From: Clostridia bacterium
Lineage (GTDB): Bacteria > Bacillota > Clostridia > Christensenellales > CAG-138
Reading direction: 5' to 3'
Length of the DNA: 8,363 nucleotides
Assembly: GCA_016292635.1 (NCBI GenBank)
Contig: JAEDIC010000034.1
Location: 1 to 8,363 of the forward strand
Each line of letters begins with the position of its first letter. The first letter of the stretch is position 1. The position numbers were made by a program, and so were the translations under genes. The notes under the pieces were generated by a model. It worked only from the letters and a program-made list of their open reading frames with translations, searched no databases and was not told the origin of the DNA. Shown in pieces: positions 1 through 6,285 of this stretch.

Positions 1-50
1 TTTGCTTCTTTTCTCTTTTCTTTTCCCGTGAAAAGAAAAAGAAAAGAAGA
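1..50. repeat. Left copy of a palindromic 50-bp repeat (inverted partner at 8311-8360)
   Basis: This sequence is the exact reverse complement of 8311-8360, with no mismatch over 50 bases; the match stops at base 51, and its outer limit is unknown because the window starts here. Each copy is itself a near-palindrome. A pyrimidine-only arm (5-24) pairs with a purine-only arm (31-49) across the loop 25-30, giving about 19 pairs plus a possible C25-G30 closing pair, with C15 bulged. The copy lies between genes and carries no ORF or transposase. It is best read as a dispersed intergenic palindromic repeat (a REP-like or MITE-like element, possibly acting as a transcription barrier). The symmetry is seen directly; the class is inferred. 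Confidence 0.85.
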
Positions 51-155
51 TAAAACAAAACAAGATAACATAGTCCCTCACGAAAAGCCGCCGACCATTA
101 ATAAAGTGTAAAATTTGCGATAAATGACGATATTTCAATTGTAACATTGCAAAAG

Positions 156-167
156 ATGTTATAACAT
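156..167. promoter_or_regulatory. 12-bp perfect palindrome, candidate operator upstream of the AraC gene
   Basis: ATGTTATAACAT reads identically on both strands and ends 30 nt before the AraC-family start codon. A further half-site, AACAT at 143-147, forms a second inverted pair with ATGTT at 156-160, so three half-sites sit within 25 bp. The AT-rich stretch 139-175 also holds weak promoter-like hexamers (TTGCAA at 147-152 with AATAAA at 170-175, spacing 17). An operator overlapping the promoter would fit autoregulation, but no binding protein can be named from sequence. The rest of 51-197 shows nothing else recognisable. Confidence 0.35.
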
Positions 168-197
168 AGAATAAACAAGACCCTTTGGGAGGCCCGG

Positions 198-1034
198 ATG
201 GAAGAGCACGTAAAGCGGGGATATTTGAACGAGGACTTTCGCCTGTTTCACATACGGGACAGGGTGGAGCTGGAGCTGAATTACCACTATCACGAGTTTG
301 ACAAGATAGTGGTATTTCTTACCGGCAATGTCACATACGTTGTGGAGAGCAAGGCGTATTTTTTAAAGCCGTGGGATATAGTGCTGGTGCCCCATGGGCA
401 GATACACAGGCCCATAATCGACACCAACGAGCATTATGAGCGCATTGCGCTGTGGATGAATGCGGATTATCTCAGGGACAGCAGCATTGGCGGGGATGAC
501 CTTAGGCAGTGCTTCGCCAAGGCGGAGGAAAAGAACTTTGCCCTGATAAGGCCGGACAGCGCAGGACGGGTGACCCTGATGAAGCTGCTGAACGGCGTGG
601 AATCCGCCATGAAGTCAAAGGAATTTGGTCATGAGACCATGTACAGAACATCATTTTTGCAGTTCATGGTGGAGCTGAACCGCATCTCGGCGGGAGACGA
701 TACGGACAAAAACACCGCCGCATTCCGCAGCGATCCCAAGCTGGATGAGATAATTGCCCACATAAACGCAAACCTTGGCAGCGACCTTTCCCTGGACAGC
801 ATCGCAAAGCAGTTTTATATCAGCAAATCCTACCTTATGCATAAATTTAAGGAGACCACCGGCTGCTCCGCCCATCGCTATATTCAGCAAAAGCGCCTGA
901 TACTGGCGGCGGATCTTATACGGGAGGGCTTGCCCGTGGCGGATGCGGGCGCCCGATGCGGCTATGGGGACTATTCCGCTTTTCTCAGAGCATTCAAAAA
1001 GCTGTACGGCGTGAATCCAAGCGATGTGGTATAG
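198..1034 (+). CDS. AraC-family transcriptional regulator with N-terminal cupin domain
   Basis: The 278-residue protein has the standard AraC/XylS two-domain build. Residues 1-100 form the cupin-like ligand domain, with the HxH pattern at H30-Y31-H32 and the KPWDIVLVPHGQIHRP stretch (57-72) typical of Clostridial sugar-responsive members. Residues about 182-278 form the double helix-turn-helix DNA-binding domain; helix-turn-helix one is around IAKQFYISKSYLMHKF, and the second ends in the family signature GYGDYSAFLRAFKKLYGVNP. The start is supported by GGGAGG at 187-192, five bases before ATG. The protein ends two residues after the conserved NPSD, slightly shorter than usual. Such proteins bind a small effector, often a sugar, and activate nearby operons. 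The ligand and target are unknown here, since no sugar-metabolism gene is adjacent. No terminator is seen behind it. Family assignment is secure; the regulated pathway is not. Confidence 0.93.
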   Translation: MEEHVKRGYLNEDFRLFHIRDRVELELNYHYHEFDKIVVFLTGNVTYVVESKAYFLKPWDIVLVPHGQIHRPIIDTNEHYERIALWMNADYLRDSSIGGDDLRQCFAKAEEKNFALIRPDSAGRVTLMKLLNGVESAMKSKEFGHETMYRTSFLQFMVELNRISAGDDTDKNTAAFRSDPKLDEIIAHINANLGSDLSLDSIAKQFYISKSYLMHKFKETTGCSAHRYIQQKRLILAADLIREGLPVADAGARCGYGDYSAFLRAFKKLYGVNPSDVV

Positions 1035-1055
1035 AGCAACCATTGCGGATTTTTC

Positions 1056-1084
1056 TTGAAGCGGTACGTTATATGTATTAAAAT
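1056..1084 (+). promoter_or_regulatory. Sigma-A-type promoter for the structured leader and zinc-ribbon/TPM operon
   Basis: The -35 hexamer TTGAAG (1056-1061) is separated by exactly 17 bp from the -10 hexamer TAAAAT (1079-1084), followed by an AT-rich discriminator. This predicts transcription from about 1091, leaving an untranslated leader of about 260 nt before the ATG at 1353. It is one of the clearest promoters in the window. Confidence 0.6.
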
Positions 1085-1090
1085 ATATAA

Positions 1091-1331
1091 GAATGCGACA
1101 GACTGCATCTCGCCCACGGGATTGTCAAGGGCCGAAGTCCTTGACACGCAATCCGGCTCTGACGACAGAAGGTGAATTGCCCCTTAGGAGCAAGAGAGGC
1201 TACCCGGGGATCTGCGCGTCAGAATGGATGAAAAACGCAAGGTTTTCCTTACTTGCAGGTTTTGCCGCCCGGGAGCGCGGCGAGATACAAAACCCGTATT
1301 ACTCGCAAAAGCGGAGAATCCACTTCTGCGA
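1091..1331 (+). ncRNA. Candidate structured leader RNA / riboswitch, class not recognised
   Basis: Between the promoter and the ribosome binding site at 1341, the sequence folds by eye into ordered stems. P1 pairs ATCTCGCC (1107-1114) with GGCGAGAT (1279-1286). It encloses P2 (1119-1130 with 1139-1154; GGATTG/CAATCC plus TCAAGG/CCTTGA around loop 1131-1138), P3 (1159-1164 with 1217-1222, CAGA 1166-1169 with TCTG 1211-1214, GGT 1171-1173 with ACC 1202-1204, capped by hairpin 1177-1193) and P4 (1232-1241 with 1252-1263). Outside P1 lies hairpin 1303-1331, just before the Shine-Dalgarno. A local hairpin GCCGC/GCGGC (1264-1268 with 1277-1281) competes with P1. No T-run follows any stem, so an attenuator terminator is not evident. 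I do not see the signature motifs of T-box, TPP, cobalamin, SAM, lysine, FMN or SRP RNAs. The pairings are seen directly; regulatory function is inferred. Confidence 0.5.
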
Positions 1332-1352
1332 AACTACATCAGGAGGTGAATC

Positions 1353-2408
1353 ATGGCCACCATTACCTATAAGTGCCCAAACTGCGACGCCGACCTTACC
1401 TACCGTCCCGGCACAAAGGATTTCGGCTGCAATTACTGCGGCAGCTCATTTACCGAGGAGCAGCTTGACTCCCTTTTGAATCAGGACAGCCTTTTGGATG
1501 AACAGCAGGAGACCCTGGGCAACGCCGAATCTTCCACAGCCGTTGTATACACCTGCCCCAGCTGCGGGGCTGAGCTGGTTACAGACTCCACCACCGCCGC
1601 CACGTTCTGCTTTTACTGCCACAACCCGGTCATCATGGCCGGGCAGCTCTCCGGCGAATTTACCCCGGACAGCGTGATCCCCTTTGAAATACCCAAGGAA
1701 AAGGTAAAGCAGCAGCTCATAGAGTGGTGCAAGAGCAAGAAATTCATTGACGACGGCTTTTTCAGCGAAATGCAGCTGGAAAAGCTCACCGGCGTATACT
1801 TCCCTTTCTGGTTGGTGGACGGCAAGGTGAGCGCCACCTACGCCGCCCGCAGCAACTCCCTTAAGGTATGGGTGGTTGGAGATATCGAATACACTGAAAC
1901 CACCCAGTACGCCCACCTTCGCGGCGGCGATATAGACATGAACGACCTTACCATAGGGGCTTTGGACCGGCAGGATGCGGAGCTTTTAAACGGCGTTTAT
2001 CCCTATAACCTCACCGCCGTAAAGAAGTTTGACATGAAGTACCTTTCAGGCTTCTTTGCGGAAAAGCGCAACATAGAAAAAAAGTCAGTTGAACCAAAAG
2101 CTGCACAAACAGCCCGCAAAGTAGCCGAGGAACGGCTGGAGTCCACCGTGGTGGGCTACGGTGCGTTAACCGGTCAGCAGCTGCATATTGATGAGGAAAC
2201 CTACGACTGGCAATACGCCCTCATGCCCGCATGGATGATGACATATCGGTATAAGGATGAGCTTTATTACTTTGCCATGAACGGACAAACCGGCAAGATA
2301 GCCGGACGGGTGCCCGTAAGCACCAGGAAGATCAACCGCCTTGCAGGCATAATCGCCATAGCTGGCACTGTGCTTGGCGCAGTGATGGGAGGTATCATGT
2401 GGCTATGA
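1353..2408 (+). CDS. Double zinc-ribbon, membrane-anchored protein (YdjG-like, TFIIB-type zinc ribbon family)
   Basis: The 351-residue protein begins with two four-cysteine zinc ribbons: C8-C11/C26-C29 (CPNC ... CNYC) and C68-C71/C86-C89 (CPSC ... CFYC). A soluble domain of about 200 residues follows, with the conserved run GVYFPFWLVDGKVSATY, and a single hydrophobic helix lies at the very C-terminus (about 329-351). Proteins of this type are often mislabelled as a PriA-like helicase, but there is no helicase motif. The build and the following TPM-domain gene match the Bacillus subtilis pair ydjG-ydjH, which belongs to the pspA-ydjGHI membrane-stress operon; there, as I recall, they help recruit an SPFH protein and PspA to the membrane. 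Neither an SPFH nor a PspA gene is in this window. The start has an excellent ribosome site, AGGAGGTGA at 1341-1349. Family assignment is good; the cellular role is inferred by analogy. Confidence 0.8.
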   Translation: MATITYKCPNCDADLTYRPGTKDFGCNYCGSSFTEEQLDSLLNQDSLLDEQQETLGNAESSTAVVYTCPSCGAELVTDSTTAATFCFYCHNPVIMAGQLSGEFTPDSVIPFEIPKEKVKQQLIEWCKSKKFIDDGFFSEMQLEKLTGVYFPFWLVDGKVSATYAARSNSLKVWVVGDIEYTETTQYAHLRGGDIDMNDLTIGALDRQDAELLNGVYPYNLTAVKKFDMKYLSGFFAEKRNIEKKSVEPKAAQTARKVAEERLESTVVGYGALTGQQLHIDEETYDWQYALMPAWMMTYRYKDELYYFAMNGQTGKIAGRVPVSTRKINRLAGIIAIAGTVLGAVMGGIMWL

Positions 2409-3358
2409 TGAAAAAGCTGTTTTGTATCGTTATTACTCTTACCCTCTGCCTTTCCCTCGGAGCGGCATTCGCTGCCGAAGATATAATATCCGCAAGCGAA
2501 TTCATAGGCGAAGAGCCTGCGGAGGTTCCCGCCGTGGAGGCGGAAGACGGGCAGCGGGTATTCGACCTTGCGGGTCTGTTTTCCGATGAGGAGCGCGCAG
2601 AGCTTGAGAGGCGCATCGCAGAGTTGCGCCAGGACATACGCCCATACGATGTAGCGGTTCTTACCGCCGACAACGGCGTATATGACACTCAGGATTACGC
2701 CGACAGGTTTTACGAGGACCACGGCATAGGCACCGACGAGAACCGCTCCGGCGTGCTGTATTTCCTTGATATGCAGAACCGCACCGTGTGGATATCCACC
2801 GCCGGCGACCTTATCGGCATAATTGACGACGACCGGGAGGATGAGATATTCTACGCACAGGATCCCTACCTTGGTTCAGGGGACTGGGCGGGCGCCATGA
2901 TGGCCGCGCTGGATAAGACCGAGGAATTCGTTAAGGCGGGCGTGGGCCAGGGCACCTACATATACGATGAAGCCACCGGCGAAGTGCTGGACGGCACCCA
3001 GTATACCGATCTTCACGACAGCGAATACTATCGCCGCCAGACCATAATGGGCATACTGAGCAGCACCGGCATCGGTCTCATATTCGGCGCTGTCGTGGGC
3101 CTTATCACCCGCTTCTCCATAAAGCACAGGTACGCCAAAAAGTACCAGCCCGTGGCATACGACTGGCAGAGCAACTCCACCCTGAACCTTACCGCTAACA
3201 ATTCCGCCGTTACCAACAAATTCGTTACCACCCGCGTCATCCCCCGCAACAACGATAGCAGCGGCAGCTTTGGCGGCGGGTTCGGCGGCGGCAGCGGCTC
3301 CGGTATCCACACATCCTCCGGCGGCATGAGCCACGGCGGCGGGGGGCATAAGTTCTGA
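2399..3358 (+). CDS. TPM-domain (YgcG/YdjH-like) secreted or membrane protein
   Basis: The 319-residue product has an N-terminal signal sequence (positive MKK, hydrophobic run, AAFA-AED cleavage region near residue 25). A TPM domain spans about 53-180, with the family opening VFDLAGLFSDEERAELERRI and the RSGVLYFLDMQNRTVWISTAGD core. A single transmembrane helix lies at about 215-236, followed by a low-complexity Gly/Ser/His tail ending SGGMSHGGGGHKF, typical of this family. The TPM domain would lie outside the membrane and the tail inside. Despite the family name (TPM_phosphatase), the enzymatic role of bacterial members is not settled. The gene overlaps the end of the zinc-ribbon gene, indicating translational coupling. 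Start choice is open: GTG 2399 sits six bases after GGGAGG (2387-2392), while ATG 2405 (forming ATGA with the upstream stop) and ATG 2408 lie further away. All three keep the signal peptide. Confidence 0.82.
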   Translation: MAMMKKLFCIVITLTLCLSLGAAFAAEDIISASEFIGEEPAEVPAVEAEDGQRVFDLAGLFSDEERAELERRIAELRQDIRPYDVAVLTADNGVYDTQDYADRFYEDHGIGTDENRSGVLYFLDMQNRTVWISTAGDLIGIIDDDREDEIFYAQDPYLGSGDWAGAMMAALDKTEEFVKAGVGQGTYIYDEATGEVLDGTQYTDLHDSEYYRRQTIMGILSSTGIGLIFGAVVGLITRFSIKHRYAKKYQPVAYDWQSNSTLNLTANNSAVTNKFVTTRVIPRNNDSSGSFGGGFGGGSGSGIHTSSGGMSHGGGGHKF

Positions 3359-3410
3359 TTTTCGTAGCGATTGGTTGGAATTATAAATACGATGCATTTA
3401 GTGCATTTTC

Positions 3411-3446
3411 CAAATTTGGCCTCATCGGGAGGCCAAATTTGCTTTT
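3411..3446 (+). terminator. Rho-independent terminator of the zinc-ribbon/TPM operon
   Basis: A perfect 13-bp stem, CAAATTTGGCCTC (3411-3423) with GAGGCCAAATTTG (3429-3441), closes a 5-nt loop and is followed by CTTTT. It starts 52 bases after the TPM gene stop. The T-run is short but the stem is very strong. Confidence 0.75.
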
Positions 3447-3492
3447 GGCAAGGTCATAGGCAGGCAGATACGGCGGAAGCTTGGATAGCGGG

Positions 3493-3538
3493 AAAAGGGC
3501 AAAATAAAAGACGCGCCGGAGCGCGCCCTTTTCTTTTG
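3493..3538. terminator. Bidirectional terminator between the convergent TPM and DUF6198 genes
   Basis: The GC core CGCGC (3512-3516), loop CGGA, GCGCG (3521-3525) lies nine bases past the stop of the minus-strand gene. On the minus strand it is followed by TCTTTTATTTT. On the plus strand it is followed by CCCTTTTCTTTT. An outer stem, AAAAGGGC (3493-3500) with GCCCTTTT (3525-3532), is also possible. It mainly serves the minus-strand gene and backs up the plus-strand terminator at 3411. Confidence 0.65.
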
Positions 3539-3546
3539 ATATTAAC

Positions 3547-4248
3547 CTACGCCTCGGCACTTTTCCACTTTGCAAAGGCTTCATACAGCCGTGGGAGAGC
3601 GGGCGAAAAGTCTATATACTTATCCATCACTTTATGATAAAACCCTATCAGGGTGCCGTTGCAGAGGGCGCAGGCCACCGTGCCTATACCAAGGGCTTTT
3701 AGCTCGCCAAAGAAGGCAAAGGACAGCACGATTGCGGTTATGCAGCAGCCGCAGTCAAAGCAGGTCTTCACCCTGGGCAGGGGCTTATTAAATCTTTCGC
3801 ATATGCCGTCTACAAAAAGCTCATACACCTGCAGGGGAAGATAGGTTTTAAAGAATACCGCAACGCCAAGGGCGTTGGTTGCCATGCCCACGGCGAAAAA
3901 GACTATCCTTGACCAAAGGGAGGTAAGCTCTATACCCTTCAGAAGCCACATTACCGCGTCCAGCGTTATGCCGAAAAGGAAAGCGGAAAAAAAGGACAGC
4001 AGATGTATTGCCCGAAAACGCCCTACGATGATGTAATAAACCACCAGCAGCAGGCCCTGCATCAGATAGTCCGCCGTGCCAAAGCTCAATCCATCCACCC
4101 CAAGGGAGATTATGTAGGACATGGAGGTGACCATGGACATGCCGAAGCCGCCCTTTTCCATGAGGGATACGCCGATGGCAAGCAGCACCGTACCCAATAC
4201 AAAGGCCAGCTCTCCCCAGCCCTTTATCCTTTTCTCCGTGGTCTGCAT
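3547..4248 (-). CDS. DUF6198 / YczE-like six-helix integral membrane protein
   Basis: The 233-residue product is almost wholly hydrophobic, with about six transmembrane helices (roughly 12-30, 60-78, 80-104, 112-132, 166-182 and 186-205). The GGFGMSMVTSMSYIIS stretch after helix one, FGTADYLMQG, GVAVFFKTYLPLQVYELFV and the KTCFDCGCC segment before helix five match Clostridial proteins annotated as DUF6198, related to YczE/YitT-type membrane proteins. No substrate or reaction is established for the family. A Cys cluster lies at C163, C166, C168 and C169. The ATG at 4248 has only a weak ribosome site (AGGCGG about ten bases upstream), suggesting modest expression. It is followed by a clear terminator, so it is probably transcribed alone or from further upstream on the minus strand. 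Family assignment is from remembered sequence patterns; function is unknown. Confidence 0.75.
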   Translation of the reverse strand: MQTTEKRIKGWGELAFVLGTVLLAIGVSLMEKGGFGMSMVTSMSYIISLGVDGLSFGTADYLMQGLLLVVYYIIVGRFRAIHLLSFFSAFLFGITLDAVMWLLKGIELTSLWSRIVFFAVGMATNALGVAVFFKTYLPLQVYELFVDGICERFNKPLPRVKTCFDCGCCITAIVLSFAFFGELKALGIGTVACALCNGTLIGFYHKVMDKYIDFSPALPRLYEAFAKWKSAEA

Positions 4249-4283
4249 AAAAATATTTCCGCCTGTTTATATTGCTATATTGT

Positions 4284-4312
4284 TTTATACATACCCCCCG
4301 CCGCCCCTTTAA
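4284..4312 (-). promoter_or_regulatory. Weak candidate promoter for the DUF6198 gene
   Basis: On the minus strand TTAAAG (4307-4312) and TATAAA (4284-4289) are spaced 17 bp, ending 36 bases before the start codon. The -35 matches consensus at only three positions and the spacer is very G-rich, so this is tentative. Confidence 0.3.
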
Positions 4313-4594
4313 GGCAGCTTTTTTCCCGGGGTGATAAAAGAAACGGATTGCTGCGCCAACCTTTGGGCCGGCTACCAATGGCGTAAGTTCTTGACGGCGG
4401 GATAGGTGAAGCGGGATTTCATCGATACGATATCCTTATACGCCTCCCGTGGTCTACGCAAGGCGGAGATGCCCGACATACGGTGGGCGGGCATGGATAA
4501 TCAAAGCCATCCAAGCTGATTTCCACCATCCAGGCATTTCGCGCGGTCCCTCAGGCTGCCAAGCCGGCAGTATTTGAGCGAAGGGGCTTCGCCC
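4313..4594. other. Intergenic gap, no convincing gene
   Basis: This stretch lies downstream of the cell-wall hydrolase and upstream of the DUF6198 gene on the minus strand. It contains three small dyads: GCGAAG/CTTCGC at 4578-4592, CTGCC/GGCAG at 4556-4570 and ATGCCCG/CGGGCAT at 4469-4494. None is followed by a T-run, so no canonical terminator for the hydrolase is seen. A 40-codon minus-strand frame runs from 4494 to 4372 without a proper ribosome site. It ends in the reasonable-looking residues AYKDIVSMKSRFTYPAVK but matches nothing I recognise. The stretch may be a gene remnant, a long untranslated region or plain spacer. Confidence 0.5.
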
Positions 4595-6268
4595 TTAGAA
4601 CACCCTCCATCCACAGATGAAATTCTTCTGTGACCAGGCTCCGGTGCAGCTTCTGTGCACGACCTTGCCGTTCGTGCTGGAGGCGTCTATCATTGTGCCG
4701 TCTCCCATTGCGATGCCCACATGACCGTAGAATACTATTATATCGCCCTTTTGCAGGCTGGAGATGGAGCGCACCTTGGTATAGCCGGATACGCTGCGCC
4801 AGCCGGAGCTTGTAAGGTATTTCTGATTTACGCCCGCCTGCTGCAGACACCAGTATACGAAGCCGGAGCAGTCAAATGTATTTGGGCCCTTGCCGCCGCG
4901 AACGTATTTGCAGCCCAGCTTGCTCTTTGCGGCGGAGATGAACCTGTCAAGACTGCCGCCGGAGGAAGGTGAGGAGCTGCCGTTGCCTGAGGAGGAAGCA
5001 GAGCCGCTGCTGTCCACTTCCGGCTCAACATAGTCGCTGGGGGCGGACTTTGCGCCGGATGAAAACAGGGTGCGCATGGTGGTCTTGCCCACCTTGCCAT
5101 CCCGGCTCAAGCCGTTTTCCTTCTGGAAGCCCAGCACAGCCGCCTCGGTGGATGAGCCGAAGTAGCCGGTGGCCTTGCTGTCAAGATAACCAAGCTCCTT
5201 AAGGCGATTCTGTATCTTTGTTACCGTGCTGTTGTTATCGCCAACGCCTATTACGCTGGCCTTGGCCTGGTCGCTCATGAGCAGGTCCTTTGTCATGGGG
5301 CCGATATGACCGTCCACTATAAGGCCGTTCTGCTGCTGAAACATCTTTACTGCGTTTACCGTATCCCGGCCGAAGGTGCCGTCTGGCTCTGTGGTAAGGT
5401 AGCCCAGCCTGTACAGCCGCTTCTGATAGGAGCGGACTTCGTCGCTCTTTTCTCCGTATGAAAGGGACTTGGGTACGGCATCCTCGCTGTATAGCATTTC
5501 TCTGGTATATTCGCCCACCTTGCCGTCCACGGTAAGCTTGTTGTTCTTCTGGAATTCCTTAACTGCGGCCTCGGTCTCCTCGCCGAAGTTGCCTGTAGCC
5601 TTGTCCATATAGCCAAGCTCCCTCAATCGGCCCTGAAGCTCATAAACATCTGTGCCGCTTATGCCCACGCATACCATGTACTTGAGGGCCTCATCCGAAA
5701 AGAGCAAATCATATACAGCGTTTGTGATTATGCCGTCAATGGTAAGCTCATGCCGCCGCTGAAAAAGCTCAACGGCTTCCTCCGTGGCGGGGCCGAAGTG
5801 GTTTGTGGGCTCGTCGTTATCCATATAGCTCAGCTCCATGAGCCGTTCCTGTATGTCATATACCTCATCGCCGTCATAGCCCTCCTGAAGGAATATGGGC
5901 ACGGGAGTCGGCGCGGGGGTGGGCTCCGCGGCGGCAAGACGCTCCAGCATGGCGGCATATTCGCCCTGCAGGTCCACCACGCCATCCGCCGATGCGGCGG
6001 ACGCTTCGGCAACGGGCAGAGCAGACTGCGGCTCGGCCTTGCCTCCCTTTATTACGAGGGGAAGGCATATCACCAGCGCAAGAGCTCCCGTAAAGGCGGC
6101 GCAGCCTGCTATGGCGCGCCTGTTTCCCTTTTTAAGGTTCATAAACAGCCTGCCGAAAAAGCCCCCTATGCCGCCCCGCTTGCGGAAACGGCGAAGGGAC
6201 AGCGCTGCGTGCCTCAGGCTGCTTTTGAATATTGAGGTTATGCTGGATGGTACCCGGCTGCGTTTCAT
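4595..6268 (-). CDS. Membrane-anchored cell-wall hydrolase: four peptidoglycan-binding repeats plus NlpC/P60 domain
   Basis: The 557-residue protein has a basic cytoplasmic N-terminus (1-52), one transmembrane anchor (about 53-73) and a Pro/Thr linker (PTPAPTPVP, 116-124). Four PG_binding_1 repeats follow at about 129-190, 203-260, 270-330 and 341-402, each with the pattern LxxLGY(L/M)...G.FG..T..AV..FQ...GL..DG..G. After a Ser/Gly linker (418-438) comes a C-terminal NlpC/P60 peptidase (about 439-557). The catalytic Cys is C467 in FDCSGFV and the His is H516 in YGHVGIAMGDG. The third polar position is Asp (D528 in MIDASS) where many members have His, a variant that also occurs in Clostridial homologues. 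The expected activity is cleavage of stem peptides in peptidoglycan, as a cysteine endopeptidase outside the membrane. The start at 6268 has AGGAGAA at 6272-6278. No partner gene is adjacent on the same strand, and the physiological role (division, turnover or sporulation) is open. Confidence 0.92.
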   Translation of the reverse strand: MKRSRVPSSITSIFKSSLRHAALSLRRFRKRGGIGGFFGRLFMNLKKGNRRAIAGCAAFTGALALVICLPLVIKGGKAEPQSALPVAEASAASADGVVDLQGEYAAMLERLAAAEPTPAPTPVPIFLQEGYDGDEVYDIQERLMELSYMDNDEPTNHFGPATEEAVELFQRRHELTIDGIITNAVYDLLFSDEALKYMVCVGISGTDVYELQGRLRELGYMDKATGNFGEETEAAVKEFQKNNKLTVDGKVGEYTREMLYSEDAVPKSLSYGEKSDEVRSYQKRLYRLGYLTTEPDGTFGRDTVNAVKMFQQQNGLIVDGHIGPMTKDLLMSDQAKASVIGVGDNNSTVTKIQNRLKELGYLDSKATGYFGSSTEAAVLGFQKENGLSRDGKVGKTTMRTLFSSGAKSAPSDYVEPEVDSSGSASSSGNGSSSPSSGGSLDRFISAAKSKLGCKYVRGGKGPNTFDCSGFVYWCLQQAGVNQKYLTSSGWRSVSGYTKVRSISSLQKGDIIVFYGHVGIAMGDGTMIDASSTNGKVVHRSCTGAWSQKNFICGWRVF

Positions 6269-6285
6269 TGGTTCTCCTATATGCG

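Noticed and set aside
1091..1352. Assignment to a known class (T-box, M-box, lysine, cobalamin, SRP RNA, RNase P RNA, 6S RNA)
   Set aside because: Short resemblances exist (for example GCCGAAG in the P2 loop), but the diagnostic conserved elements of these classes are absent or in the wrong order.
1093..1479. Plus-strand 128-codon frame in the leader region overlapping the zinc-ribbon gene
   Set aside because: It has no ribosome site, begins almost at the predicted transcript start, shows no recognisable domain, is rich in Arg/Pro/Thr/Ser as out-of-frame reads are, and runs into the well-supported gene at 1353 in another frame.
3848..4378. Minus-strand 176-codon frame
   Set aside because: It largely overlaps the DUF6198 gene on the same strand in another frame and has the Gly/His/Arg-rich composition of a shadow frame.
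4556..4592. Hairpins 4578-4592 and 4556-4570 as the terminator of the cell-wall hydrolase
   Set aside because: They lie in the right place, but no T-run follows either stem on the minus strand, so I cannot support a rho-independent terminator.
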